A DNA stretch of 64,000 bases from Physcomitrium patens (Eukaryota > Streptophyta > Bryopsida > Funariales > Funariaceae): the NCBI RefSeq assembly GCF_000002425.4, contig NC_037254.1, forward strand, positions 629,476 through 693,475, in the 5' to 3' direction. The notes under the pieces are model-generated. The model did not search any database, was not told the DNA's origin, and saw only the letters and a program-made list of their open reading frames with translations. The translations under genes and the position numbers were made by a program. The number at the start of each line of letters is the position of its first letter. The first letter of the stretch is position 1. Shown here piece after piece: positions 25,850-41,391 of this stretch.

Positions 25850-26800
25850 CTTCCATCTACATATAAATTAGCCTTCTATCTATATATATTTTTCATTCAA
25901 AACCTATAACTATTAATTAGTAGATAGATGGAGCATCAAAAAGAACTTTATATTTTTATATTATTTATGTAAAAGATAAGATTTTTAGTTGATTTAAATT
26001 GATTCTATGTCTATCAAAATCATCAAGGCAAGAAAACAAAACTTTTTTTGATGTCAATATTATAGAAATATATTAAATTTTTTTATAATTTTTTTATAAT
26101 TTTTTAAAAAATACATAAAAAAATTTAAAATATATTTTTATTAGAAAAATATATAAAAAATATGAGTAAGATTTGAAGGCCTTACAAGGTTTTTAGTCTA
26201 ATTGGGTATTTTTAAACACTATGGTGAAGTCAAAAGTGAAAATATATGTATACCAGTAGAAAATAGAAAGATCAACATTTAGTATATTAATTATAAGTGA
26301 GGAGGTGCACATGTCTCATATAGATTATAGCACCTTAGATTCAGGTAGGAGGATAAAACCAAAGCCTTATAGCCTCTCTATCACACTCATTTTATACTAC
26401 TTGTGAACCTTGGTGAAGCTCAAACCTTTAATTTCTTAAGCAAGTCATCTTTGAGGTAAAACAAATTCATTTTAAAAAATTATTTTTTATCTTTTATATT
26501 TAAATTATCATATATTATTCATATTAATTTCAATTTATATATTTTTTATTTAAAAGATTAAAAAATAAAATATTTTTAAAATACTTTTTAATTTTTTTTA
26601 TTCAGTGAAAATTTAATAAACATGTTGTAATTAGTTTTAAAAGTGTATAATTATTTGACTACATTTTTTTATTTAGTTTTTTATTGTTCTTCTTATTTTT
26701 TCTTGATTTTTTCTTTTACTTTATACAAATTATTATAAAAATATTTTTATTGAAACCATCTTATAATTTTGGCTAAGAGGTGAATTTTACTCTTACAAAG
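25850..26800. repeat. Unassigned ~0.9-kb dispersed repeat, copy 3
   Basis: Shares with copy 1 the leading GCCTTCTATCTATAT and the following AAGATTTTTAGTTGATTTAA, ATACCAGTAGAAAATAGAAA, ATTATAGCACCTTAGATTCA and TTGGTGAAGCTCAAACCTTT blocks. It is the most diverged of the three. Confidence 0.55.
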
Positions 26801-27299
26801 AATTAAATACATAATTTAAAAGCCATAGTTTTTTTGTAATTTGCTTGACATTTATTGTTCTAGATTAGAAAAATTGTTGAATTTTGGCTTAATTAGATTG
26901 TAACACTTCAATAACCTAATTAGTTAATGATGCTTTCATGACCTCTTTAAATTCTATTAATCCAAGACCTCTTTTTTTATTTATCCATTCAGCATGTTAG
27001 ACAATTTATCTTAAATTGAATTAAGGTTGTTGTATTTTTTTACAAGAATTCTTTTATCAATAATCATTCAATCAATTATCTTTACAAAATCAATCTATAT
27101 AGCTAAAAAAGAATATAGCAATAATAATAAAATATTATTCATTATAATAATTATGTTGGCAACATTGATCTTAGTAGAACATTAATATTTTAATTATTTT
27201 ATAATAATATTAGTCAGAAATTGATCAATATTTTAATAAAAAATAAAAAAACCAAACGAATTATCTAATAGCTTACTAATATTATTAGATGCATCTCAA

Positions 27300-27985
27300 G
27301 TCTATTCAAACTTATTAGTCACGTTAGAACTAAGAATTCTTTTTGAATTGTCAATGGATTTTAGATTTATACCAATTGATTTTAAGACTTGAGGCTTAGT
27401 TAAATTATTTGATAATTTTTACCACTATCTTTATAATAATTGTAGAATCATCAACATATTGATTATAAATATGTAATAAATTCTTGACGCCTAATTAATT
27501 TTTACCACTATCTTTATATCCTTCATATGTCATGTTTGAATTCTTTTTACATACATTTTTATAATGATTGTAGAATCATCAACATATTGACTTATAATTT
27601 TTTTATTGGAGCTTTAAGATATATGAATGCTATGAAGCTTCTAATTTATGACAACTTCTTAAATAACTAGTTTAGAGATTTCTTTAATCAACATAAAAAG
27701 TCATGGGGCTAGAAAAAAACTTTGTCTCATCCCTCATTTAAAAAGGAAATATTTGAAGATTAAACCATTGATGCATGTCATAACACTAGCAATGTTGAAA
27801 AAGATGTTAATCATATAAGAAAAAAAAGCATTAAAACCAAATTTTTTTGAACTTAGAATAAGAAGTTCTACATAATTTTGCCATATGTTTTTAAAAAGTC
27901 AAATTTTAAAATAAGAAGTGATTGATTTGAGGTTTTAATTCAACTTATCATTTTTTAGGTGATTAATACATTATATATTTTTTTT
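27300..27985 (-). pseudogene. LINE-type (non-LTR) reverse transcriptase relic
   Basis: On minus near 27700-27740 the sequence reads RDETKFFSSPMTF in one frame and GMRQSFFLAPWLFMLIKEIS in another. The second corresponds to the G-RQGCPLAP-LF box of LINE RTs. Lower down (about 27560-27580) QYVDDSTIIIKM is the (Y/F)xDD catalytic box. A second copy of the QYVDDSTIIIK box lies near 27440-27460 because a segment of about 115 bp is partly duplicated. Stops break all frames. No poly(A) tail or target duplication could be assigned. Confidence 0.65.
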
Positions 27986-28112
27986 TAAAAAAAAATAAAC
28001 AAAAAAATAAACAAAAAATTAAAAAATGATTTGAATTAATTATTTCTATTATTACATATTAAAATTTCTTTTAAAATACTTTGCAATAGATTTTGTATAT
28101 AGTATCAAGTAT

Positions 28113-28644
28113 TGTCAAGGACAAGAATCTCAAAGAAAGAAAATCTCAATGCATTCTTGTGTCACTCAAAAAGACTAAAAAATTATTCAAAGATACTATG
28201 ATATTGAAGTAAAATGACTATTGTCAAAGACAAGAAGACTAGAAAGTCTTGCAACAAGACTAAAGACTAGAAAGACATTGACAAGGATAAAGAAGGCTTA
28301 ACTCTTGCCTCCATATATACTATCTAATTAAGAGCTATGTAGCAATGTTCTATATGACCTCCAAAATATGTTGACTTTGTAAGATATGTATTTTAACTTA
28401 TAAAGTAAGTTTTCCATATGTGCACCACATAGTTAGCCTGTTCTGCAAGCTACCAACATGTGGTTAATTTGTTGACCAAGTTTCTAATCTATCAATCAAC
28501 TACAAATATGTACCATCTATAACGCACCATCTATGAAGCTTTAAGGAAGCTAATCTAAAAAAATATTATGAAATAAATCTACTTTTATCTACTTCTACTT
28601 AAACATATAGGTAAATACTAGAACAAATATGTATGTTCATGACA
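28113..28644 (-). repeat. Solo LTR of family A with 5-bp target duplication
   Basis: Begins TGTCAAGGACAAGAATCTC and ends ATGACA. It aligns along its length with the LTRs at 11516-12077 and 16992-17531. Positions 28108-28112 and 28645-28649 are both AGTAT, an exact target duplication. No internal sequence remains, so it arose by LTR-LTR recombination. Strand is inferred from the sister copies. Confidence 0.9.
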
Positions 28645-28649
28645 AGTAT

Positions 28650-28799
28650 AGTAACAAGTTTGCAATTACCATGGAAAGTTTTGTTCCCATTTTAATGGGA
28701 TAATCTTTAAAAATATAATAGAATAACCAAACCTAAACATTTTGGACTCATCAAACAAACCATCTAAAGCTTGATCTTTTTCTTAAACAAAATTAATTA

Positions 28800-28841
<42 letters not shown>

Positions 28842-29097
28842 AAGCTTTATTTATTTATTTTTATTTTATTATTATTTTATAAAATATAAAATATAAATAA
28901 ATATATATATGATAATACTAAAAAATAAGAGTAGTAAATAAAACATAACAAAATACTAACATGGATATATTAACTAAATTACAACTTGCATCTTGGTACT
29001 ATAAACAAATGTAAAAACTAAATTGCATACCATTGTAATCTTAAGCAAGTGCTACAATTATAGCTTAATTTTTATAATGTTCGTATGTTACAAAAAA

Positions 29098-29141
<44 letters not shown>

Positions 29142-30689
29142 GAATTTTAATTTTTTTTAAATATTAAATTTTTAATTTTTTAAAAATATTAAATTATTAA
29201 TTTTTATCTAATATTTATTCTTGATGTTTTGATGTATTTTATTTTATTTCAAAATACCTCTAGTATTTGTTAGCTAATGAAAGTTTTTTATCTTGTCTAT
29301 AATTTAAAGTAATAATATTGAAAAAGTGCACATTTTTGGTATCAAATCTATGGATGACAAGTTATAAAAACATTTAACCTGTAAGAAGATTAGTGTAGTT
29401 TTAACATATTAAATTTTTTCAATATAATTAATTGCAATCCTATGAACACAAATTTGAAGGAAAATTCTATTAGTGTTAAAAATTGAGCAACAATTTCACT
29501 TCTGACAAATTCACAAACATATGTATTTTTTTTTCACATACAAAAATATTTCATTTTGTATATGTTATTATTGCATGTAAACAACATAATTATATAAAAG
29601 ACAGTACCTGTCCACAAAAATCTGTGATTAGCTAAAAATCAGTTATGTGAAGGAGAGCACATCCACACACAGGGAGAGGATCCTTGTGATCACTCTGCCA
29701 TGCAGCTACTGCATTTTTGTATGCCATGCAACATGTTCCCAGCCCCATCCTCCATCCATGTTCTTGTCCCCAACCCCCATATTCTCCTTGTCCTCCATTT
29801 TCTTAGTCCCCCATCCTCTGTCTTTTAATTTCACATCTTCCATGTACATTGTGTATAAATTTGGATTTTTTTAACAACATATTCTAAAAAATTATTGTAA
29901 ATTGATGCAATAAACTTGGTTTATTTATGTGTGTTCATTCATCAATTCAAATTGTTGATAAGGTTTAAATTATTATAAAGACTTTATTATCAACCATATT
30001 AATATTGTACAACTTTTAAAGATTGCAATACTTTTTGGTAACTTTTTTATAATACATTTTCATCACAAAAACATCTCTATTGTATACATATATTAGTGAT
30101 TTAAGATTATTACAACAGTTAATCAATGATTTAGCTTGGTAAATGGATTATCTCTAGTTTGTTTATAATGTATTATGCACAACTTTTGACAATTTTGCTT
30201 CTAAAATTTTACTTTGCAATAAACTACATTACAAAAAATTAATATAAAGCTGTTACAATATTTTCATATAAAAACCTCAAGTCAAATCATCTAACACTTA
30301 AAAAAAGTTATGAGGTTGATTGAACAGGCAAAGCTAATATTTATTACTCTATATTTCAATATCTCTTTATAATTAAATTTTTGTTTGTATTTTCTTAACA
30401 AAGGTACAATAATATATTCTATCTTCTTCCACAAAAACTCACTTTACTACAATTGCTTCTATGATTAAACCATGCTTTGAAATTATTCAGTAAAAAGAAA
30501 AATGAAAATAATCAAAAGTAACGATCATAAACTAGTTAATTACAAAACACTATCCATTTATATATAGGTTAACAAGAGTGCATAAAGTCACATCATATCC
30601 ACATTATAAAATTTCAGAACTATTGTATTAATAACTAGATTAAGATAAAATAAAATAAAATGCTTTGCAAAAATTCCCACCGACACAAC
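28650..30689. other. AT-rich intergenic DNA with microsatellites
   Basis: Holds (TA)n at 28801-28836 and (AAAT)n at 29097-29141. The frame 29647-29874 is pyrimidine-rich and shows no family resemblance. No gene seen. Confidence 0.6.
29097..29141. repeat. (AAAT)n microsatellite
   Basis: About eleven tandem AAAT units. Confidence 0.95.
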
Positions 30690-31567
30690 CATGACAATTT
30701 TATTTTACCCCCTTCATGGCACCATGTTGCACCCATGACTCCCTTTCTACTAGAATTGCCATGACCATTATATTTTGCTCCATAAGACAAAATTGCCATG
30801 TCACGATTTTAACGTGGTAGAAGAATAACACTGACTCTTTTGATGGCTCTACAATTGCCAACAAAGACTCAAGTCTGATCTTCATACATCAGAGCACAGC
30901 AACTCGAATCCCGACAACAATTTGCCACAACAACTCCGGAGCAAACAGGTAGCAGATGATCAAGCTTCGGTAGCTCGGTGGCACTAACACTGCCAGCAAA
31001 TTGTCTGCAAAAACGGTGCTCGCAAATCTGCACAGCTCCGTCAACAGCACCCTTGTTAACGCTAATGGAGCCTGTTTGGCATGGTTGTTCAGCCCCTGAC
31101 TTGCGCAAAAGAGCCTTGTCGCAGAAGACCTTGGCGTGGCTGATGCAGCGACGGGCACCGTTGTTGCGAGATCTGCACCGAGATCTGAGAATGAGAGCGG
31201 AAATTTGTCGAGGGGAAACGCGGATTGCGCGGCTTCTGGCTGCATGGGTGCGGATCGAATCTCCAGAGAGGAGGGTCAGCTTCTGCGGGCGGCCATCAAC
31301 GGCGCCCCTTCGCCCCCATCACCGGCTCTGCGTGCGTACTTCTACCACACTTGCTCTGCGAAACCCCCAAACCCTAAATCTGCTCTCCAAACTTCCGTCG
31401 CCGACTTTTCTGGCAGTCGGACGATTTTCGTCGATTTGACAACGGAGGTATTGGTGAATGATAAATTCTCTTGTTGCTTGGAACGTACGTCCACGTGGAT
31501 GAGGGCTGTCAGAAGTTTCGCTGAAGTTTTTTATATTTTGCGTCTGCAACAGGTCATGTCTGTCTGA
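30690..31567. other. GC-rich gene-like island of unknown content
   Basis: Base composition and CpG content rise sharply to values like the two gene islands and fall again near 31570. Long overlapping frames exist on both strands: minus 30889-31245 (118 aa) and plus 31136-31567 (143 aa). The minus frame is Ala/Ser-rich at its start (MQPEAAQSAFPLDKF), as organelle-targeted N-termini often are. A telo-box AAACCCTAAA lies at about 31369-31378 and CCACGTGG, a G-box, at about 31491-31498. No frame resembles a known family. It may be a promoter plus first exon of a lost or truncated gene, or regulatory DNA. Coding status is not established. Confidence 0.4.
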
Positions 31568-31890
31568 AAGGAATATATTACTATTTATTTTTTTGCAAAT
31601 GAAATTTTCCGATATTATTTAATCTACTAAAATATCTTTGAATTTTTGTATGACTACCACCCACTTCATTCAAACACACATCAATGCTGCTTAAGGTCAA
31701 TTCTTTAGAGGAGTTTATTTTTCCTTATTTTCATTCTCCTTTTTCCCTTTAATGTGTATAATCATGACTTTCCAGAACATCAGCAAACATTACAGGGATT
31801 TGCAAAAAAGCTTCAATCCCATATGTTTAGCACAAGTTTTTGAAAAATGTTGAATCATAGCAATCTCAGTGTACTGCATTATTACACTTT

Positions 31891-31928
<38 letters not shown>

Positions 31929-32629
31929 CATACATACAAGAACATATACCAATTTAAAAGTAGGAGGGTAATTAAGTGGTTAGTTTGAACAAGTTTGATT
32001 TTTACAGACATGTATGTAATTACACATGCATGATAGATGAAGATAAATGTTTCATATTCATCTACATCTCAATTTTATTAAAGGAATTGCTTGGTGGACA
32101 CCCCTCTTTTAGTGCATGGACACCCTCCTGTGCTACACAACCCCTCATACATACCTTCCAAAAAGTAATTAGTTTTAATTTTAATTCATGTTTTTTTTTT
32201 TTTTTTTTTTTAATTTTATAACCTTAATACCAAAATGTTATATACCAATTTTCATCTCTATAATATGATTCTATATTATTTTAGCCTTTGGTTCTTTTTT
32301 CCTTCCAATTCTTTGTCAAATTAATAATTTGAACAATAAAAACATAAAAGCTAATGTTTTATTATTTTTAATATTCATCAATGTTTAATAAATATATAAA
32401 TGAATATTATTTAAAATTAAAACTAGTTATGTTTTGTTGAGATGTGTGTAGAAGTGCATGGCACATGGGGCATCCATCTAATTGTTCCCTTTACTAAATA
32501 CACATCACAATTACTAACTGATGTATTTAGCAATTATATATATTTTCCAAACAAAGTAAATGGTATTTAAAACTTCTACAACAAAAAGTTTCAGTGAGAC
32601 TTTTTATCCAATTTTCTATAATAAAAAAA

Positions 32630-32662
<33 letters not shown>

Positions 32663-32820
32663 CACACACACAATAATTTGATCTATAATAATTTGATTTG
32701 ACGAGAAGTGAAAATCCAGAAATGTTATCATAGTTGAAGTAGCATGAATGAAAAGTGTGCAAACTTAAAAAGAACAAGTAAATGAAGTTTTGGCATGAAA
32801 CAATTACATTCCCAAAATAT
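31568..32820. other. AT-rich intergenic DNA with microsatellites
   Basis: Contains (TA)n followed by CATA units (31893-31940), a T run (32191-32211) and a compound TA/CA array (32631-32671). Between about 32081 and 32487 weakly matching inverted ends (GGAATTGCTTGGTGGACACC against GGAACAATTAGATGGATGCC) hint at an old inverted-repeat element. No gene seen. Confidence 0.45.
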
Positions 32821-33215
32821 TACACTCTATGTTCATTGAAGCACTGAGTAATCTGAAACCATGAGTTGTGAGAATGTGGGTGAGCACGAGTGCCCATTAG
32901 TGGGGAACCATGAGGAGGGTGTGAGGGAACGAGGAACCCAAAGCTGCTGGGATCCCAAACCGCGTCTCACAGGATTGCGAGAAAGGCACGGAGATAACAC
33001 AGAAGGGGGGGGTGGGGATGGCCGGAGACGTGAGAAAGGAGAGGGGCACGTCCTCTTATCATCCCCAGTTAACGGGCCACCTAGCCACGCAACGCCCATT
33101 AATTAACTTGTGAAGGGTTATCTTCCATCCGTCAGTGATGAGGGACCACGCGGCGACTGCTCCACACCCAAGTCGTCGTAGTCACCTTTCTTTTCGTCCA
33201 GTGACGAATTTCATC

Positions 33216-33221
33216 TATAAA
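33216..33221 (+). promoter_or_regulatory. Putative TATA box of the MHK-like kinase gene
   Basis: TATAAA in the context TCATCTATAAAGC at the edge of the GC-rich island, the best TATA candidate upstream of the kinase. A start site about 30 bp downstream (near 33245) would give a leader of about 2.4 kb including introns. Inference only. Confidence 0.4.
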
Positions 33222-33700
33222 GCTTGAAATAGCGACGGTCGAATGACGAACCGACGACGCAGCAGGTGCAGGCTGAGATAATTAGTTTCGGACGAACGAC
33301 GTTTGCAGGTGTCGACGTCTTCGTCGTTAGCGTGAGCCCCGGAATCCCGATTCCCATCCCCACGTTCCGAAATTTTGAACTTCGGGTTTGATTTCGTGTG
33401 TTTACGAGTGGTAGGTGCAGGGCCCCGGTGGGGGTGCCTCGCCAGGCGATGGCGAGGTGCCTTCCTCCCCACGTCGACGATCATCATCCATCATCCATCC
33501 TGACCGGCGGTGGCTCCAGTCGGCGATTATTGCTCTCGTGTGTGTGTATGTTTGTGTGGGCGAGGGCCTTTTTCTAGTTTGTTGAGGCCTTTATTTCGTT
33601 CAGACTTGGTAGCCAATGGGTTGATTGATGTCCTTCGGAAACGCCGCGTTCCAAGCATAGGGAGTAGCGAGGCCGTGAGTTCTTCTGGATGTGGAGGAGA

Positions 33701-33852
33701 GAGGATTGATTGCTATTCTTTCGCATTGAGAAGGAGACGGTGAGCCTTCGTATTGTGTGACAGGGAGAGGAGGAGGGAGGATTGATGGCTATCCTTTCGC
33801 ATTGAGAAGAAGGCGGTGAGCCTATGTATTGTGTGACTGGGAGAGGAGGAGG
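33701..33852 (+). repeat. 76-bp tandem duplication in the kinase leader
   Basis: Units 33701-33776 and 33777-33852 are near identical; both contain CTTTCGCATTGAGAAG and a GGTGAGCC motif. The duplication doubles a potential splice donor. Confidence 0.9.
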
Positions 33853-35227
33853 GGATGCCGAGGTCGTAGCAGTTTGCTCTTGATCGGATGTGGTGTTAGT
33901 GACTCGGTGAGATCTCTTGGTTAGGCCTTGGACTAGTTAGCAGTGCCTGCACTTTGTTGCGGTGTGTTTGATTTCAGTGTGGATTCCTGGTCAAGGAGCC
34001 TGGGGCAGATTGTGGACGGAGATCCTCTGTTGTGTTTCTTCGTTGCATCTGGAATTTTAAGCATTGGTGCGGTTGTTGTATATACATATGTAGGAATCCG
34101 GACAGCATGATAGTTGGAAGCGGTGTAGGAGGTTTGGTCACGGGAATTGTGTTGCGGTGACGTGTGGTTAGTAGTCGGGATAACTTGGGGGTCTTGCTTG
34201 TAGTTGACATCTGGAAGTTTTAGGAGATTGGCGACAGGATTTTGTGGATTTTTCTGACAGCTTGTTTCAGGCTGCTTGACGATTATTTTAGCATCTTGAA
34301 AGCGTTGGTGATATCAAAGGTGGATTCAGTTACCGATTTGTAGTTCTGTGTGTAATTTGCGGGAAGCATGTTTTGCAAGGTAGAAGGGAGCTTTCATGTC
34401 GCAGATTTGACGTCGAACACTTCCTGTCTTGCCTTAGGCTGTTCAATGCTCCCTTGCGCCCCGAAATTCTCATTCGGTATTGCTTGATTTTTCTGCCGTC
34501 TTTTTCTGTTGTACATGTAGTCATTAGTTACTTGCCCGTCACTGTTGTTTCGTCCTACATTAGACTTCACTCGCGAAACTAGTGTGAATTTGTGTTTTCT
34601 AGGGGTCGTTTTCATGTTTGCTGAGAGCACTCTTTAGGGATGTTCTATAGATGTGTCGTGGTAGAATGTAGTTTCGGAAGCTTTTGAATTAAAGAATTAC
34701 CTTCGAATTGCGAGCCACTTCTTGCCGTATTTGTACTCTTCTTTGTAATGTAGTCTTTTGAAAGAGTAGGTGTTTTACCCTCTAAGTCTGTACTTTTTGC
34801 ACTGGTGTGTTTGTAGCTGTGATCACAGTGGGCCTTGTATGCGCCTTGGCAAGTTTTATTGTAAATTTCTATTACTCGAGTACTGTCTACGGTTATGAAG
34901 AATTGTCTGTCTCCTCATTGCGACTCATAGTCTTATTTCCTACAAAAATCAGCGCGTTTCTCTTACGACTTCTGGCATTAACGCTTCTGTGAGCAACACA
35001 AATGCTTTTGTCAGTGCCCTTACCTGTTGGGTGTGATCTTTTAAACGCATATACTTTTGACTTCATCGCTTTCGAAATGATGGACAATTGTAATTATCAC
35101 CTTTTTCTACCTACCTAGACAAGATCACTGGAAAATTTTATTGTATTTTAATACTCCTCCTCTGTGCAGGTGCGAGAGCTGCTTGTCAACTCTTTTGAGA
35201 AGATTTCGGCGCTTTGTGTCTTGAAGG

Positions 35228-35401
35228 ATGTGTCGAGTTCTTGAAGACATGGAGAAATTTCCTTCCGTTACTTGGTTTGAGATTGACTTTTTTGCCGATT
35301 CAGTGGCACTGGAATCTATTGTGACTCAGCAACCTGCTCCAGGAATGGGCCTGCTTGCGGCGGTGCTACCGCTGCGTCCTGGCTACTCAGATTACTTATA
35401 G
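35228..35401 (+). CDS. Upstream ORF in the kinase leader, 57 aa
   Basis: ATG at 35228 opens a 57-codon frame ending TAG at 35399-35401. It begins MCRVLEDMEKFPSVTWFEID and ends RPGYSDYL. It lies in the presumed last leader exon (from 35170), 242 bp upstream of the kinase ATG and out of contact with it. Ribosomes scanning the leader would meet it first, so it could lower kinase translation. No family is recognised; whether it is translated or conserved is unknown. Confidence 0.4.
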   Translation: MCRVLEDMEKFPSVTWFEIDFFADSVALESIVTQQPAPGMGLLAAVLPLRPGYSDYL

Positions 35402-35643
35402 CTCACACCCTTAAGCAATCACCCCTTTCGGAGATGAATGGCGGCTCTTCATGCGGAGGTCAGATAGAATATGGACGGTTACCTTGTCAATACTGGTACT
35501 GCAGGGAGGCAGATTTAAAGAACTACGTCAGAGGAGAATGGTACAGAATAGCTTTTTGTGTGCATCACACGGATCAGAAATCACTGGATAATTCATCCTC
35601 GGTACTGTGAAGGGTTTTCCCGATCACAGATTATTATCAAAGC

Positions 35644-39306
<3,663 letters not shown>

Positions 39307-40000
39307 TTTGCGGGGGTTGAAATACGTTCATTTCACCAGTTTTAGCAGAGTGTATTCACTCTACTACGATTGCTGAAGCATCTTTCGATTTGACCATGAA
39401 CAGAGCGGTGAAATAGGTTCTTGGATGTTTAGAAGTATGGTCAGGAGAAGGTTTTATATGCAGCGGAGGATTCGTGCTTAATATTTTAGAATGAAGTGCT
39501 TGTGGATGAGCATGTCCATGTTTTTCAGTTGCCTTGATGGCTATGCGTTGGAATAGAAAACTAGTATGTGGGGAAGCAGAGACGTTGGGGATGAATATAA
39601 AGGCTAGGTCATTTCCTGCCCATTAGCCTTTCAGAGTGTTTGTCTTGGATGCAGTTGAGTTGGGTAGATTCAGACCTTTGTTAACCAGGCGAACCAGACT
39701 GATGATTTTAAAGATTATCATGATGATGAGCCTTCAATCGACATGCTGGAGTGTTCAGAGCGTGGCTTGTCTTCATCTGTCCTCCATTTTCTGTAATAAT
39801 TTCCTTCGGGATTACTAATGTAAACGAGTTAATTTTTGTGATGGACTTTAATGCAGGCATGAAGTTGTGAGTAGCTTTTTAGTGTGTCGTCTTCGACATA
39901 GTTGGATTTCTTTCCTCATGACTCTTACTAGTCCATGTGTGAAAGCATCTTTCGTTTTGAGTATTCTAGTAGTAACCCTTGTGCGCATATTTTATGTTCA
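39307..40000 (+). other. Probable 3' UTR and downstream flank of the kinase gene
   Basis: Composition stays gene-like to about 40240 with no credible protein. No clear AATAAA signal was found, so the 3' end is not fixed. Confidence 0.4.
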
Positions 40001-40258
40001 GAATTACCGTTGATTGTCGGTAATATTTTTTTTTGTCACTATCATAATTAGCTGAAGAGCAGATGACAATGTCTTCTCCTGTCTTATCCTCTCCGTTCAT
40101 AAAAACATTTCTTCAATTTTGTCGTTATTGTTCTTCGTGGGAACAAAGGATGATTTGTAAAAGCATTGAATTATTCAGGTTTTGTCCAACATAGCATCTG
40201 TCATTGACGGTTTTGTGAAAGTGGAACTTAATTTAAGTAGAACGCTCTGTACCCACTC

Positions 40259-40388
40259 AAAGTTTAAAAACAAAATATTAAAAATAGATGAACTAAATGT
40301 CTTTTATTGGTAATTTATACTTAAAAGTTTAAAAACAAAATATTAAAAATAGATGAACTAAATGTCTTTTATTGGTAATTTATACTTA
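40259..40388. repeat. Perfect 65-bp tandem duplication
   Basis: 40259-40323 and 40324-40388 are identical across all 65 bases, in contrast to the heavily decayed repeats elsewhere. Confidence 0.95.
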
Positions 40389-40904
40389 AATTTGTTGTGG
40401 AATAGTTTCTGAAAATTTGCTTTGATTTTCCATCTTTCAAGTAATCTACGAAGCATGTTGCTTCAAACTTAGTTACTCCGAAACATTAGTTACTCCGAAC
40501 CTTAGCTAGTGTTGACTTATGAATTTCTTTCATTCTAATGATTCCAAACTATTATCATTTTATCAATTTCACTCATTCTAATGATTCCAAACAATTATCA
40601 TTTTTGTATTATGATTCTGAATTTAATTACTTTTTCTTCTATACCAATTAGCATTAAATATCTATTAGGTTTTATAGTGACCTACAAAAATTTACAAGCT
40701 TTCAAATTTGAATATTATAATAACTTACATAAATTCTAGTGTCTTTATATCTATTAAGATTCAAACCACATATTATACCACATAATATCTAAAACAATTG
40801 TAATATAATTTCAAAACATGTGCCTTTCTTACAATTTGATTTGATGAATTAAATTTTTCTTTATGAAGTATTAATGGAGTGGTAAAATCAAAATTTTCTA
40901 ATTA

Positions 40905-41343
40905 GGAAAAAGAACCACAAGCCTTGGATGAAGGAGGCAAAAAATTGCCATACAGCAATGTGCAAATTTTCTTTGATGCTTGTCAACAATTGCTTTGGAT
41001 CCAAAACAATGTCAATCCATGATATATTTTCTTCATATTTGTCTCTACTTCTCTAAAGACCATGAAGCAATTTTTTCTTCAACAATTTCAATCTTACATA
41101 AATCTTAAGAAATTTGAGCCTCTATAATGGATCTAAAGACCAACAATTGTCTATAAACAATTTTAATTCTTATGAACAAACATTTGACAAATTAGGTCTT
41201 TTACAACTTTCTATATTTTCTTGATAAGTACAAAGAAGACATTCACCACTAAAAGATTTTGTTTCCAAAATAATTTTATTATAAATTATACCAAAATTGA
41301 ACACATCCACTTTCAAAGCATCCACTTTTAATATGGATTCTCA

Positions 41344-41391
<48 letters not shown>

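Larger units (their letters stand above)
33245..35643 (+). other. Long 5' leader region of the MHK-like kinase gene
   Basis: Gene-like composition with no frame resembling a protein. A pyrimidine-rich acceptor ending CTGTGCAG at 35169 is the likely 3' end of a leader intron. Candidate donors with GTGAG occur near 33740, 33816 and 33908. It includes a 76-bp tandem duplication and a 57-codon upstream ORF. The exact start and splicing cannot be read from sequence alone. Confidence 0.5.

Noticed and set aside
29647-29874. 75-codon frame starting MKESTSTHRE
   Set aside because: C/T-rich sequence gives Pro/Ser/Phe runs; no homology recognised and surroundings are intergenic.
32081-32487. Possible second MITE with GGAATTGCTTGG-type ends
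   Set aside because: Only about 14 of 22 end positions match and no target duplication is seen; too weak to call.
32833-33106. Overlapping frames of 81-90 codons on both strands upstream of the kinase
   Set aside because: Low-complexity, Pro/Ser/Arg-rich or chance composition in GC-rich promoter DNA; no start context or family resemblance.
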